A stretch of 64,000 nt of DNA from NCBI RefSeq assembly GCF_017741935.1, contig NZ_JAGHMH010000028.1, positions 682,001-746,000 on the forward strand. Reading direction: 5' to 3'. Below, piece by piece: positions 35,101-43,143 of the stretch (its first letter is position 1; each line of letters opens with the position of its first letter). The DNA is from Rhizobium sp. 16-449-1b. Lineage in GTDB: Bacteria; Pseudomonadota; Alphaproteobacteria; Rhizobiales; Rhizobiaceae. Both the position numbers and the translations under genes were made by a program. Under the pieces are notes generated by a model. It had not been told where the DNA came from. It made no database searches and saw nothing but the letters and a program-made list of their open reading frames with translations.

Positions 35101-35216
35101 GGCTCGCCGTCGAAGGTCCAATCGCTGATCTGGACGGTTTCACGGGCGCGCCAGTGTTCGAGTTCCGACATGCGGACGCGGATGCGGTCGAGGCGTTGGG
35201 CAAGCGTAAGCGACAT
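32196..35216 (-). CDS. Alpha-mannosidase (glycoside hydrolase family 38)
   Basis: A 1006-residue zinc-dependent retaining mannosidase, the usual length for bacterial GH38. The catalytic domain starts with the zinc motif GHAHIDLAWLWPYRETRRK (H and D ligands, about 255-273). The nucleophile aspartate is in CWLPDCFGFSGALPQLL (about 362-378). The middle three-helix bundle has FHDILPGSSIAEVY, another zinc-site histidine region, and the beta-sandwich C-terminal half follows. ATG 35216 has AGGA 7 nt upstream; ATG 35222 is too close. No signal peptide, so it hydrolyses imported mannosides in the cytoplasm, supplied by the transporter genes directly upstream. Confidence 0.93.
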   Translation of the reverse strand: MSLTLAQRLDRIRVRMSELEHWRARETVQISDWTFDGEPIAVGAAWPRKDGTVSFAASARVPEHWPVEEARLSLNLGGESLITITDEAGDETRLGLDPYHQEFRLTSRRIKVSSETVARLPFGEPVRAPRLERANLLWLDGPVDRLWLLLRQISEAVDTLEGHEVIPHLIDIAEAAMRGLDWPSATAAYIARMSPSVGQRKIWQLPELETAPEGLNQGQRASVVAAYDTLIKELKQLRERFPPQGEIALTGHAHIDLAWLWPYRETRRKMRRTFHTALSLMEQSSDFRFNQSTAHYYNQIAEDDPELLKRIVERVKEGQWETLGGMWVEPDTNMPTGESLSRQILYGQRYFEKTFGVRHTVCWLPDCFGFSGALPQLLRQGGMKSFFTIKVNWSETNKFPADLFWWEGLDGSRVLTHTFDNPMHGYNGFVQPDCFVPTWRNFQQKDKHETTLLAVGYGDGGGGVTPEMIAREEQLRAFPALPAARWTKVHDFFEGAHKSAAEKELTTWQGEIYLELHRATLTSQSVVKRLHRKAERSLITAETLAGLAHLMGGDKPASLENEWRVVLKNEFHDILPGSSIAEVYADSAEELDGVIADGQAAQANALAAIAKQLPSGSGSNVLVVNPSLDERPVRLTLADGSHVSSRDSIAPLAIAVIDIASLKAQPGLSASSSHLENETLKVTLAKDGSIASILHKPSGREALEGAGNRLFVYPADKPRNWDAWDVEEDYAARGEEITALDSIELIENTAHRAAIRIVRTWRHSRITQILSLGANARRLDIQTELDWHDRRAFLRTLTDVAVRNARATCECAYGVVERPTHANTSWDAAMFEAPAHRFADLSEPGFGVAILNDAKYGHSIRGNVLGLSLLRSPIYPDPLADEGLQSFTYSLMPHEGSWYEGGVREEADDLNQPLLAMAVSDRAVGAWQPIKAAGINAALSAIKPCEDGDGLILRVYEPAGRRGAFGLTLPQGWRNEGTVSILEEPMRDVPVEGLMPFQVKSWWISR

Positions 35217-35243
35217 GATCATATCCTGAGGTTTGAAAAGACA

Positions 35244-36086
35244 TCAGCCCTTGACGGCACCGGCCGTCATGGCGCCGAGAATGAGGCGTTGGAGCGAAAG
35301 AAATGCGACGATAGCGGGGACGACAGACACGAGGCAGGCGGCCGCCAGCAGCTGGATCGAACTATCGTTCTGGGTGCCGGCATATTGGAAAATGCCGACG
35401 CCGATCGGCATCAGCGCCTCCTTGCTGATCAGCAGGAAGGGCACGAGGAATTGCGACCAGCCGGCGATGACGGAGATGATGAAGGCGGAAGCGATCCCCG
35501 GTGTCGAGAGTGGCAGAATGATCCGCCAGAAGACCCCGAAATGGCTGCACCCGTCGATCAGCGCTGCCTCATCGAGGCTCCGCGGAATGCCGTCGATGAA
35601 GCCCTTGAGGATCCACGTGACCATCGGGACGGCGAGCGCGATATAGACCATCGTCGCGCCGAAATGGCTGTCGGTGAGGCCGATCTTGGCCATGTAGCGA
35701 TAGAGCGGCACCATGATGACGAGCGGCGAGATCATCTGGAAGGCAAGCAGCACCATCATCCATGGCCCTTTGCCGCGAAACGGAAAACGCGAGAAGGCAT
35801 AGGCCGCTGGCAATGCCACGATCAGGCAGCCGATCGCGCTCGAGGCCGACAGGATGAGCGCGTTCCAGAGATAGCCCGCGAATTTATCGGAGGAGAGGAT
35901 CGCGATGAAATTGTCGAGCGTCGGCGACTTGGGAATCAGCCTGGAGACGCCGAGAAACACTTCCTTGCGGGTGCGCAGGGCCAGCGACAGCAGCCAGACA
36001 AGCGGCCAGGCGAAGAAGAGGAAGGTAATCAGCATGAAGAGATAGCTGAAGAGGTCGCCGATACGTTCCTGTCTCGAATTGATCAT
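35244..36086 (-). CDS. Sugar ABC transporter permease (MalG-like, CUT1)
   Basis: A 280-residue permease with six membrane segments and the EAA loop DEAALIDGCSHFGVFWRIILP near residues 172-192. The C-terminus (ILGAMTAGAVKG) is the usual MalG-type ending. Its start overlaps the partner permease stop by 4 nt (ATGA). It is followed after 27 bp by the alpha-mannosidase gene, so the operon imports what that enzyme cleaves. Confidence 0.92.
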   Translation of the reverse strand: MINSRQERIGDLFSYLFMLITFLFFAWPLVWLLSLALRTRKEVFLGVSRLIPKSPTLDNFIAILSSDKFAGYLWNALILSASSAIGCLIVALPAAYAFSRFPFRGKGPWMMVLLAFQMISPLVIMVPLYRYMAKIGLTDSHFGATMVYIALAVPMVTWILKGFIDGIPRSLDEAALIDGCSHFGVFWRIILPLSTPGIASAFIISVIAGWSQFLVPFLLISKEALMPIGVGIFQYAGTQNDSSIQLLAAACLVSVVPAIVAFLSLQRLILGAMTAGAVKG

Positions 36087-37015
36087 TGGGGTTCTCCCTT
36101 CGGCAGGAAGCGGGCATAGATGAGCGCCAGGCTGAGGCTGATGACAAGCATCAGGATAGACAGAACCGCGCCGGCCGCCAGATCGTAATTCCGGAAGACG
36201 ACGTTGAACGTATAAAGCGACAGAACCTCGGTCGCCCGGCCCGGGCCGCCACCGGTCAGCGAGATGATCGCATCGAAGGTGTTCAGCGTCTGGATGGTGA
36301 TCAGGATCATGTTGACGAGGATCGCCGCGCGCAACTGTGGGAGGGTGATGTAGATCATCCGCTGCCAGGGATTGGCGCCGTCCATTTCGGCGGCCTCATA
36401 GAGTTCCGGATCGATCGCCTTGATGGCAGCATACATGACGACCATCGAAAAGGCCGTTCCGCGCCAGACGTTGGAGATGACGACCGACCACATGACCATG
36501 TTCGGGTCGGACAACCACTGAACGGGCGAGGCGCCGAGCATCCTGAGCAGGCTGTTGAGGCCGCCGAAGGGCGCCTCGTTGAACAGCATCTTCCAGATGA
36601 TGCCGCCGGCGATGCCCGGCACCACCCAGGCGACCAGCGCCGTGGTGCGCACGATGGTCGAGCCGAACAGGCCGCGTTTTTCGCTGCGCACGACTACCTG
36701 CGCAATGAACAGGCCGAGCACCTGCTGGGCAATGACACTGGACCCGGTGAAGACGAGCGTCACCCAGAGAATCTGCAGCAGCTCCGGCTTCGAAAGCGTG
36801 TTGGCGATCGTCCGCAGCGTGTACTCTTCGTCGTTGCCGACGATCGATATGTTGGTGAAGGCAAAGCGGAAGACGTCGATCAGCGGATAGAGATAGAAGA
36901 CCCCGAGAACCAGGATCAGCGGCATCAGCCAGGGCGCGGGCGAGGGGTAGAATTTTCGCGCGGCAAGCCTGCTTCCGGTAGGCGCAGTCTCGGCCGCAAT
37001 GCTGAGATTGGTCAT
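36083..37015 (-). CDS. Sugar ABC transporter permease (MalF-like, CUT1)
   Basis: A 310-residue permease with six membrane segments (first near 30-50, WLMPLILVLGVFYLYPLIDV). The EAA loop reads YEAAEMDGANPWQRMIYITLP near 209-229. It pairs with the MalG-like protein at 35244. An 85-bp spacer with a strong hairpin separates it from the binding-protein gene. Confidence 0.92.
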   Translation of the reverse strand: MTNLSIAAETAPTGSRLAARKFYPSPAPWLMPLILVLGVFYLYPLIDVFRFAFTNISIVGNDEEYTLRTIANTLSKPELLQILWVTLVFTGSSVIAQQVLGLFIAQVVVRSEKRGLFGSTIVRTTALVAWVVPGIAGGIIWKMLFNEAPFGGLNSLLRMLGASPVQWLSDPNMVMWSVVISNVWRGTAFSMVVMYAAIKAIDPELYEAAEMDGANPWQRMIYITLPQLRAAILVNMILITIQTLNTFDAIISLTGGGPGRATEVLSLYTFNVVFRNYDLAAGAVLSILMLVISLSLALIYARFLPKGEPQ

Positions 37016-37056
37016 CGATCCGTCCGGTCATGTGTCATTGAGATCAGGCAATCGGC

Positions 37057-37093
37057 ATCGGTGGCGCGGGTGAGGTTACCCCGCGCCACCGAT
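37057..37093 (-). promoter_or_regulatory. Intercistronic 14-bp hairpin after the mannoside binding-protein gene
   Basis: ATCGGTGGCGCGGG pairs perfectly with CCCGCGCCACCGAT around a 9-nt loop. In the direction of transcription it starts just after the binding-protein stop and ends before the MalF-like permease. No T-run follows. It resembles the hairpins at 26017 and 51978 in the other transporter operons. Confidence 0.65.
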
Positions 37094-37100
37094 CATCAGC

Positions 37101-38402
37101 TCAGCTCCGTTTGAAGGCGCTGAGCGAGGCGGTGAAAGCCTCGTCGACGGCGGCTTCCGTCGCCTGCGTGCCTGTCAGCACCTTGCCCATCATGATCTGG
37201 ATCTGGTTGGAGATTTCGGGATAGACGGCGGCACCCGGTCGCGCCTGTCCGACCTTCAGGGCTTCGGCGAAGGTCTTGTTTGCCGGTGTCGAGAAGACCT
37301 CGTACTTGTCGTAGAGATCGGCGCGCGTCGGCAGCTGTTCCTGCAGCGCGTTGGCCGGTCCCATGTAGACTTCGCGGGCAAGGTCGGCGCAGACCTTCAC
37401 CTTGGCGGCATCCTTGCTGAAGGCGGCAACAGTCCAGCCGCCGGTGCCGGTCGAGCGCTCATTGGCGGTCGGGCCGGGAAGGGGAGAGAAGGTCCACTTG
37501 GCGAACTCGTCTTCGTCGAGCGCCGTCTTCAGCTGCGCATACTGCCAGTTGCCGCCAACGAAGAGCGCCGTCGTTCCGGCGGCCGCAGCGGCATTGAAAT
37601 CGTCATAGCTGCCGAGCGTCGCGACACGCTTGGGAGCCGCACCCGATTCCACCAGATCGCGATAGTAGTTCACGGCCTTGATGAACTTCTCGCGGTTGTC
37701 GCCCTCGCCGAAGATCGGCTTGCCTTGGTCGTCGACCAGCTTGCCGCCCTGTCCCCAGAAGTTGGCGAGCCAGTCGAAGGTCGTGCCCTCGTAGCGGCTG
37801 CCGTTGAAGAGAATGCCCTCCATGCCTTCGTCGACGGAGTGCAGCGCGGCCTTTTTCAGGTCGTCCCAGGTCTGAGGCGCGTCGGGCACAATCTCCTTGT
37901 TGCGGTAGAGGACGCGCAGGTCGGTCGACCACCACCAGGCATAGATGTTACCGTCATCACCGGTGATGCCCTCGCGGATGAAGGGAAACAGCTGGCCGAT
38001 TTCTTCCTTGCTGAAATAGGGCGAGAAGGATTGCAGCACACCGGATTTCTTGAAGAGCGGCAGCACGAAGGAATCGACCGCGGCGCAATCGGGTGCCGAA
38101 CCGGACTTCGCCTGCTCGAGCATGCGCGCCTGCTCTTGGCCGATATCACCAGACATCATCTGCAGCTCGATTTGCCAGTCGGGGCGCTTGGCGATGAAGT
38201 CGTTGAAGAGCTTGCTGTAGCCCTCGGCATAAACAGGCTCGTTGTTGCGCGGCCCGTCTGTCGTCATGCGGAAAATGAGCTTGTTGGGTGCATCGGCCTT
38301 GCCGACGATGTCGCCCGTGATCAGATCCTGAGCCGCCGCGATAACAGGCGCGGCCAGGAACGAACCCGCCAGAAGGGCGAGCATGATTGCCTTGTTCTTC
38401 AC
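37101..38402 (-). CDS. Extracellular sugar-binding protein of a CUT1 ABC transporter
   Basis: A 433-residue SBP_bac_1 protein. The signal peptide runs over residues 1-24 (MKNKAIMLALLAGSF, cut after VIAAAQ). The mature part has typical sugar-binder features such as YAWWWSTDLRVLYRNKEI and TWDDLKKAALH. The start is GTG 38402 with GGAGG 8 nt upstream; further upstream reading is non-coding. It heads the operon binding protein, MalF, MalG, GH38. No ATPase gene follows, so an ATPase made elsewhere must power it. Substrate is inferred to be a mannose-containing glycoside. Confidence 0.9.
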   Translation of the reverse strand: MKNKAIMLALLAGSFLAAPVIAAAQDLITGDIVGKADAPNKLIFRMTTDGPRNNEPVYAEGYSKLFNDFIAKRPDWQIELQMMSGDIGQEQARMLEQAKSGSAPDCAAVDSFVLPLFKKSGVLQSFSPYFSKEEIGQLFPFIREGITGDDGNIYAWWWSTDLRVLYRNKEIVPDAPQTWDDLKKAALHSVDEGMEGILFNGSRYEGTTFDWLANFWGQGGKLVDDQGKPIFGEGDNREKFIKAVNYYRDLVESGAAPKRVATLGSYDDFNAAAAAGTTALFVGGNWQYAQLKTALDEDEFAKWTFSPLPGPTANERSTGTGGWTVAAFSKDAAKVKVCADLAREVYMGPANALQEQLPTRADLYDKYEVFSTPANKTFAEALKVGQARPGAAVYPEISNQIQIMMGKVLTGTQATEAAVDEAFTASLSAFKRS

Positions 38403-38655
38403 CAGTATTTCCTCCCGATTCAGGATCCCATCCGAGCCCGCTGCCTCCACAACAACGGACCTCCTCCGATCCATCGACTAGATTAAGTCACTTTTCTTTT
38501 GTGTCAAGCAGGTCGAAGAGCGTGCGCGTCTGCACGCCTCGCGACAGTGGAATCTGCGCGGTTTGGATGGTGGTAGGGGAGAACTCGATTGGCCTTGCAT
38601 CTGCCGCATCGGCACAGCATCTTCCGATGGAGGAAACGCCATCGGGGGAAGTCTA

Positions 38656-38838
38656 ATGAACGCAGTTCACAGGTTCGTATCTGCCGGAATAGTGGCAATC
38701 TTGGCCGCGCTGACGTCCGCATGCACGACGGGCCCCAACCATAATCCGGCCGATAACTTTTATAATCCTCGAACGTCGGCGAACCCGGCTTGCGACGCCG
38801 GATTTAGGCCGACCAACAACTGGACGTGCAGCTACTGA
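38656..38838 (+). CDS. Small lipoprotein
   Basis: A 60-residue predicted lipoprotein. A lipobox LTSAC occurs at about residues 19-23, after a hydrophobic AGIVAILAA core, giving a mature peptide of about 38 residues beginning CTTGPNHNPADNFYNP. ATG 38656 has GGGGAAG upstream. The mature part has two more cysteines that could form a disulfide (PACDAGF and WTCSY). The family and function are unknown. It is divergent from the mannoside operon and convergent with the MocR gene. Confidence 0.7.
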   Translation: MNAVHRFVSAGIVAILAALTSACTTGPNHNPADNFYNPRTSANPACDAGFRPTNNWTCSY

Positions 38839-38876
38839 GTTTCACGCCAAGCTGTCGGCATCGCAACTCGGGCAGC

Positions 38877-40205
38877 TCAATCATGCGATGCCGCAAGCGC
38901 GATTGAATCCGCGACCTCGATGCAGCGATCGGACAGAATGGCCGTTGCCACGCGCAGATAGTTTCCCGGCAGCAGTGAGAATTTCGCGCCCGGATGCACG
39001 GCGATCCCACGTGCTGCAAGCGTCACCATCGCGAACGGCTCCGAGGAGACAGGCACCCAGGCGCATAGGCCGGCACCATGCGCGGCGTTTATGTTTCGGT
39101 CGCGCAATGCCTGCACTAGATCATGGCGACGTCGAGCGTAGATGTCGCGCGCTTTGCGCACCGTCTCCTGAGTCTCCTGATCGCGGATCAGCCATGCGCC
39201 CGCCGCCTGCAGGATGCGGCTCGTCCAGCCGGCGCTGAAGCTGCGGAACGACTGGATCTGCTCGACGATCGCACGCGAGCTCGACAGGGCCGCCAGGCGC
39301 AGGTCCGGCCCATGGGTCTTGGAGAAGGAGAATATGTGGATCACCCGATCAGGGAAGATATTCCCCATCGATTGCCTCGGTGCATCGGAGATATCACCGA
39401 CGCCATCATCTTCCACGATCAGCGTATCGGCACCGCGCAAGACGTCGGCCAGGCTTTGCATACGTGCGCTCGTGACGGTCTGGCCGGTGACTGAATGGAT
39501 GCGCGGTTGGAATATGAAGGCGACGGGGCGATAGGCCATGGCCTGGCGCAATGACGAGGGCAGTGGACCCTCATTGTCGCACTCCACAGGAATGATGCGC
39601 GCCCCGCGATCTTCGAGAATATCAAGCAGACGCATGGCAGTCGGGTTCTCGATCGCGACAGCGGCGCCGGGCATGACAAGCGCATGCATCAGCGTGTAGA
39701 CGGCGTTGTAGCCGCCGTTGGTGGCGAGAAAGGCCTCGGGTTCATAGGGCCATGTCTCCCTCACCGCCGCCTCTAGCTCAGGCAGAATGCGGTTGCGCTC
39801 ATAGCTGTTGAGATTCTCCGCGGATGCGCCGTAGACCATAGCGGCCTCAAGCTTCGGCAGAAGCGTCACGTCGGGAACGGCCGCCGTCAGGTTCAGCACG
39901 CCCTCGCCGTAGTTGCCGGAGCTCGCCAGTCGCTCCGGCTTGGCGACGAAGCGGTCGCCGCTCACCCAGGTCCCGTTGCGCCCGCGGCCGCTGATGATCT
40001 TCTGGCGCCGCAATTCGCTCCACGCTTCGGAGATTGTGGCCGGGCTGATACCGAGCGCAAAGGCTAGATCGCGAATGGCTGGAAGCTTGGTGCCGACGGG
40101 CAGCGCACCGCCTCGGATGAGGGCGCTCGTCTCGAGTGCGATCCCGCGAATCGTCCGATCGGTTATTTTTTGGGCAAACCACGCCGCATCCCGACTATCG
40201 CTCAT
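38877..40205 (-). CDS. MocR-type regulator (GntR winged helix plus aminotransferase fold)
   Basis: A 442-residue PLP-dependent transcription factor. Residues about 10-80 form a GntR winged helix (LIRGGALPVGTKLPAIRDLA, then LGISPATISEAWSEL). The rest is a fold-type I aminotransferase; the PLP lysine is in HIFSFSKTHGPDLRLAAL (near residue 295), and the aspartate for the pyridine nitrogen is in TLIVEDDGVGDIS. ATG 40205 is preferred to a TTG at 40229. It is divergent from the 40301-45206 operon and should control it. Symmetric sites in the 95-bp spacer support this. MocR effectors are often amino compounds. Confidence 0.9.
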   Translation of the reverse strand: MSDSRDAAWFAQKITDRTIRGIALETSALIRGGALPVGTKLPAIRDLAFALGISPATISEAWSELRRQKIISGRGRNGTWVSGDRFVAKPERLASSGNYGEGVLNLTAAVPDVTLLPKLEAAMVYGASAENLNSYERNRILPELEAAVRETWPYEPEAFLATNGGYNAVYTLMHALVMPGAAVAIENPTAMRLLDILEDRGARIIPVECDNEGPLPSSLRQAMAYRPVAFIFQPRIHSVTGQTVTSARMQSLADVLRGADTLIVEDDGVGDISDAPRQSMGNIFPDRVIHIFSFSKTHGPDLRLAALSSSRAIVEQIQSFRSFSAGWTSRILQAAGAWLIRDQETQETVRKARDIYARRRHDLVQALRDRNINAAHGAGLCAWVPVSSEPFAMVTLAARGIAVHPGAKFSLLPGNYLRVATAILSDRCIEVADSIALAASHD

Positions 40206-40218
40206 TTTTGCACCGTAT

Positions 40219-40266
40219 TTAATGTTCAATAACGTAATAACATTTGATCGGCTTCATTTGAACATT
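40219..40266. promoter_or_regulatory. Candidate MocR operator: inverted and direct repeats in the divergent spacer
   Basis: AATGTTCAA at 40221-40229 is perfectly matched by TTGAACATT at 40258-40266 (centres 37 bp apart), both flanked by TTAA-type sequence. In addition CATTTGA is repeated directly at 40241 and 40255. MocR proteins such as GabR and PdxR bind spaced repeats of this kind. Role is inferred. Confidence 0.5.
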
Positions 40267-40300
40267 TAACGATGCGCCAGACAAGAAATTTCGAGAGTGA

Positions 40301-41287
40301 ATGCAGATGCCGATCACACTTCGCCTTGCCCTTCGCGACTGGGACTACATGACCCCTCTCATTCTCGGCGACGTCGCGTCGTCGAAGCTCGACGTCAAGG
40401 TCGAGCGCATCGGCACCCTGGTCTCGCATGTCGGCAAGAGCGACACTTGCGACGCAGCCGAAATGTCCTTCAGCCGCTACACCCAGCTGCGCTACGATGG
40501 TGACCACAGCGTCGTCGGCATTCCGAACTTCATCATGCGTGGCTTCCGCCATCGCTGCGTCATCACCATGAAGGACAGCCCGATCACCGAGCTGTCGCAG
40601 CTTGCAGGCAAGCGCATCGGCGTCACCGGCTGGCGCGACTCGGGCAATACCTGGACGCGCGCCGCCGTGCGTCGCGAAGGCGTTCAGGTCGAGGACGCGA
40701 TGTGGTATGCTGGCCGCCTGACGGAAGCGCATCCCGTTGTCGATCGGCTCGACGGCTTCGGTCGCCCCGGCCTCATCGAAGCCGCCCCTGGCGAACGCCC
40801 GATGGTCGACCTGCTGCGTGAAGGCCAGCTCGACGCGATCTTCACGCCGTTCATGCCGGATGGCTATTTTGCCAATGGTTCACCTTTCCGGCAGGTTCTG
40901 TCCGATTTCCGTGGTGCCGAGCGTCGATATTTCGACGAGGTGGGTTATGTACCCGGCATGCACCTCATCGGCATCAAGGCTGAGATCGTGGAAGAGAACC
41001 CCTGGATCATTGCAGAGCTCAGCCAGCTGATCGAGGAATCGCAGCGCATGTGGCTGAACAAGCGCCGCAAATATGCCGACACGTCGCCGTGGATGTTCGA
41101 CGAGCTCCTGAAGACCTCTCTCGAACTCCCTGCGAACTGGGATGAAAACGGCCTTGCCGCCAACGAGAAGATGATCGCCGATTTCTCGGCCGAGCTGCAC
41201 GCCCAGGGCATTCTCGCTCGCGAGATGACGCCGCTTGAGCTCTTCCCGTTCGATACCGACGGCAGCCGTACGGGTACCAACCTCTAA
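40301..41287 (+). CDS. 4,5-dihydroxyphthalate decarboxylase-like / NMT1-type binding-fold protein
   Basis: A 328-residue protein with a periplasmic-binding-protein fold but no signal peptide, so it should stay in the cytoplasm. The start ITLRLALRDWDYMTPLILGDV and the segments SFSRYTQLRYDGD and GKRIGVTGWRDSGNTWTRA resemble the group annotated as 4,5-dihydroxyphthalate decarboxylase, which uses this fold as an enzyme. Alternatively it is a cytoplasmic ligand sensor. ATG 40307 is an alternative start. It is first in the operon with an amino-acid ABC transporter and an M20 hydrolase. A phthalate substrate is not supported by the neighbours; a carboxylated aromatic or amide compound is open. Confidence 0.7.
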   Translation: MQMPITLRLALRDWDYMTPLILGDVASSKLDVKVERIGTLVSHVGKSDTCDAAEMSFSRYTQLRYDGDHSVVGIPNFIMRGFRHRCVITMKDSPITELSQLAGKRIGVTGWRDSGNTWTRAAVRREGVQVEDAMWYAGRLTEAHPVVDRLDGFGRPGLIEAAPGERPMVDLLREGQLDAIFTPFMPDGYFANGSPFRQVLSDFRGAERRYFDEVGYVPGMHLIGIKAEIVEENPWIIAELSQLIEESQRMWLNKRRKYADTSPWMFDELLKTSLELPANWDENGLAANEKMIADFSAELHAQGILAREMTPLELFPFDTDGSRTGTNL

Positions 41288-41326
41288 CCGCATGCAACCA
41301 AGACAGCATTAATAAGGGGAATGAAC

Positions 41327-42217
41327 ATGTTGCTGAAGAAAATGACCTACCTCGTCCTGGCAAGCGCCGTGGCCGCCAGCGCCGCGATGGCAGAGGACGC
41401 GGCCTTGCCGAAGCCCGCGCTCAACGCCGCGCTGCACGACAAGCTGCCCGACGCGATCAAGACCTCGGGCAAGATGATCTCCGTCAACAACGGTTCGTTC
41501 CCTCCCTATGAAATCGTTACCGGCACCGTCATGACCGGCGCCAGCGCCGACCTGACCGAAGCTCTCGGTGCCGTCCTCGGCGTCAAGATCGAGCATGAAA
41601 CGGTCGGCGGCCTGCCGGCGCTTCTCGCCGGCGTCAACTCCGGTCGCTACCAGTTCGCCTTCGGCCCCGTTGGCGACTACAAGGATCGCGAAGCGTCCAA
41701 CGACTTCGTCGACTGGGTTCAGGAATTCGTCGTCTTCGCGACCGTGAAGGGCAACCCGAAGGGCATCACCTCGCTCGACACGGCCTGTGGCCAGCGCATC
41801 TCCGTCATGGCTGGCGGCTCGGCCGAGCGCGTGATCAAGACCCAGTCGGACAAGTGCAAGGCCGACGGCAAGAGCGGCGTCGAAGTCCAGTCCTACACCG
41901 ACCAGCCAAGCTCGATCCTCGCCGTGCGCTCCAAGCGCGCCGACGCCTTCTTCTCCTCGCAGGCGCCGCTCACCTATTTCGTCAGCCAGGCAAACGGCCA
42001 GCTCGAACTGACCGGCGTTGGCCAGAAGAACGGCTTCGAAGACATCTTCCAGGGCGCCGTCGTTCCCAAGGGCTCGCCGCTCGACCCTATCCTGATCGAC
42101 GCCATCAAGGTACTGATGGCCGACGGCAGCTATGCCGCGATCATGAAAAAGTGGGGCCTTGAGAACAACATGATCAAGGAACCCGGCCTCAACCTCGGCG
42201 GACAGCTTCCCAAATGA
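41327..42217 (+). CDS. Polar amino-acid-type ABC transporter substrate-binding protein
   Basis: A 296-residue periplasmic SBP_bac_3 protein. Residues 1-22 form a signal peptide (MLLKKMTYLVLASAVAASAA, cut after AMA). The ligand domain includes SVNNGSFPPYEIV, ADLTEALGAVLGVKIE and VMAGGSAERVIKTQ, the usual amino-acid binder layout. ATG 41327 is placed 6 nt after AAGGGGA; ATG 41321 is too close. Its stop overlaps the permease start (ATGA), so unlike the other three ABC operons here there is no room for an intercistronic hairpin. Confidence 0.9.
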   Translation: MLLKKMTYLVLASAVAASAAMAEDAALPKPALNAALHDKLPDAIKTSGKMISVNNGSFPPYEIVTGTVMTGASADLTEALGAVLGVKIEHETVGGLPALLAGVNSGRYQFAFGPVGDYKDREASNDFVDWVQEFVVFATVKGNPKGITSLDTACGQRISVMAGGSAERVIKTQSDKCKADGKSGVEVQSYTDQPSSILAVRSKRADAFFSSQAPLTYFVSQANGQLELTGVGQKNGFEDIFQGAVVPKGSPLDPILIDAIKVLMADGSYAAIMKKWGLENNMIKEPGLNLGGQLPK

Positions 42218-43143
42218 GCACCAACACCACGACCAATGCACCGCCTTCGCGCGGTGCTGACTTCCGCGACGTCGTTACCGCGCATACGCCGTTCAGAACG
42301 GGACGCCTCGTTCTCTGGGCGGTCATCGCCATCGTCGTCATCGATTTCGTCTGGATCGTCGCCAACAACGAGAATTTCGGCTGGCCGGTCGTTGCCCAAT
42401 ACTTCTTCGACCCGACCGTCATCAGCGGCCTCTATGTCAGCCTTGGCTTGACTGTCATCGCGATGATCCTCGGCGTCGCGCTCGGCCTGATCATCGCGAT
42501 CATGCGCATGTCGAACGACCGGTTGGCGAAAGGCTTTGCCTCGCTGTTCATCTGGTTCTTCCGCGGCACGCCGCTGCTGGTGCAGCTGATCTTCTGGTAC
42601 AACATGTCGACGCTCTTTCCGCAGCTGTCGATATCAGTTCCCTTCGGCCCATCGCTCATCAGCTGGGACACCAATGCGGTGATCACGCCGATGACGGCTG
42701 CCATTGTCGGCTTGGCGCTGAACGAAGCGGCCTACATGGCCGAGATCATTCGCGGCGGCCTTCTGTCGGTCGATCGCGGCCAGGCCGAAACCGCCGAAGC
42801 CTTCGGCATGACCAAGGGCAGGGCGCTGTGGCGGATCATCATCCCGCAGGCGATGCGCTCGATTGTTCCGCCGACGGGCAACCAGCTGATCAGCATGATC
42901 AAGGCGACGTCGCTCGTCAGCGTCATCGCCATGGCAGATCTGCTCTACTCCGTGCAGTCGATCTATAACCGCACCTTCGAGATCGTCCCGATGCTGCTGG
43001 TCGCCGTCATCTGGTACCTGCTCATCACCTCAGTCCTGAATATCGGCCAGAGCTACATCGAAGCCTATTACGGCCGTAGCGAACGCCGCAACGGCGCGAC
43101 CGTCAAGCCGGCCGCCGCCGCTGCAGAGGAGGCAAGCCATTGA
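42214..43143 (+). CDS. Polar amino-acid ABC transporter permease
   Basis: A 309-residue permease of the HisM/GlnP type. A 35-residue hydrophilic N-terminus precedes five to six membrane segments. The characteristic FIWFFRGTPLLVQLIFWY stretch lies near residues 110-127, and the EAA loop reads AETAEAFGMTKGRALWRIII near 190-209. One permease gene is present, so it probably works as a homodimer. The stop overlaps the TTG start of the ATPase. Confidence 0.92.
   Translation: MSTNTTTNAPPSRGADFRDVVTAHTPFRTGRLVLWAVIAIVVIDFVWIVANNENFGWPVVAQYFFDPTVISGLYVSLGLTVIAMILGVALGLIIAIMRMSNDRLAKGFASLFIWFFRGTPLLVQLIFWYNMSTLFPQLSISVPFGPSLISWDTNAVITPMTAAIVGLALNEAAYMAEIIRGGLLSVDRGQAETAEAFGMTKGRALWRIIIPQAMRSIVPPTGNQLISMIKATSLVSVIAMADLLYSVQSIYNRTFEIVPMLLVAVIWYLLITSVLNIGQSYIEAYYGRSERRNGATVKPAAAAAEEASH

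Noticed and set aside
33624..36119. Very long plus-strand open frame (about 830 codons) opposite the mannosidase and permease genes
   Set aside because: It is antisense to genes with clear family motifs. High GC at third positions leaves the opposite frame open. Its translation is rich in Arg, Asp and His and has no domain.
40301..41287. Reading this gene as a normal periplasmic substrate-binding protein
   Set aside because: There is no signal peptide at either start, and a separate exported binding protein follows at 41327.
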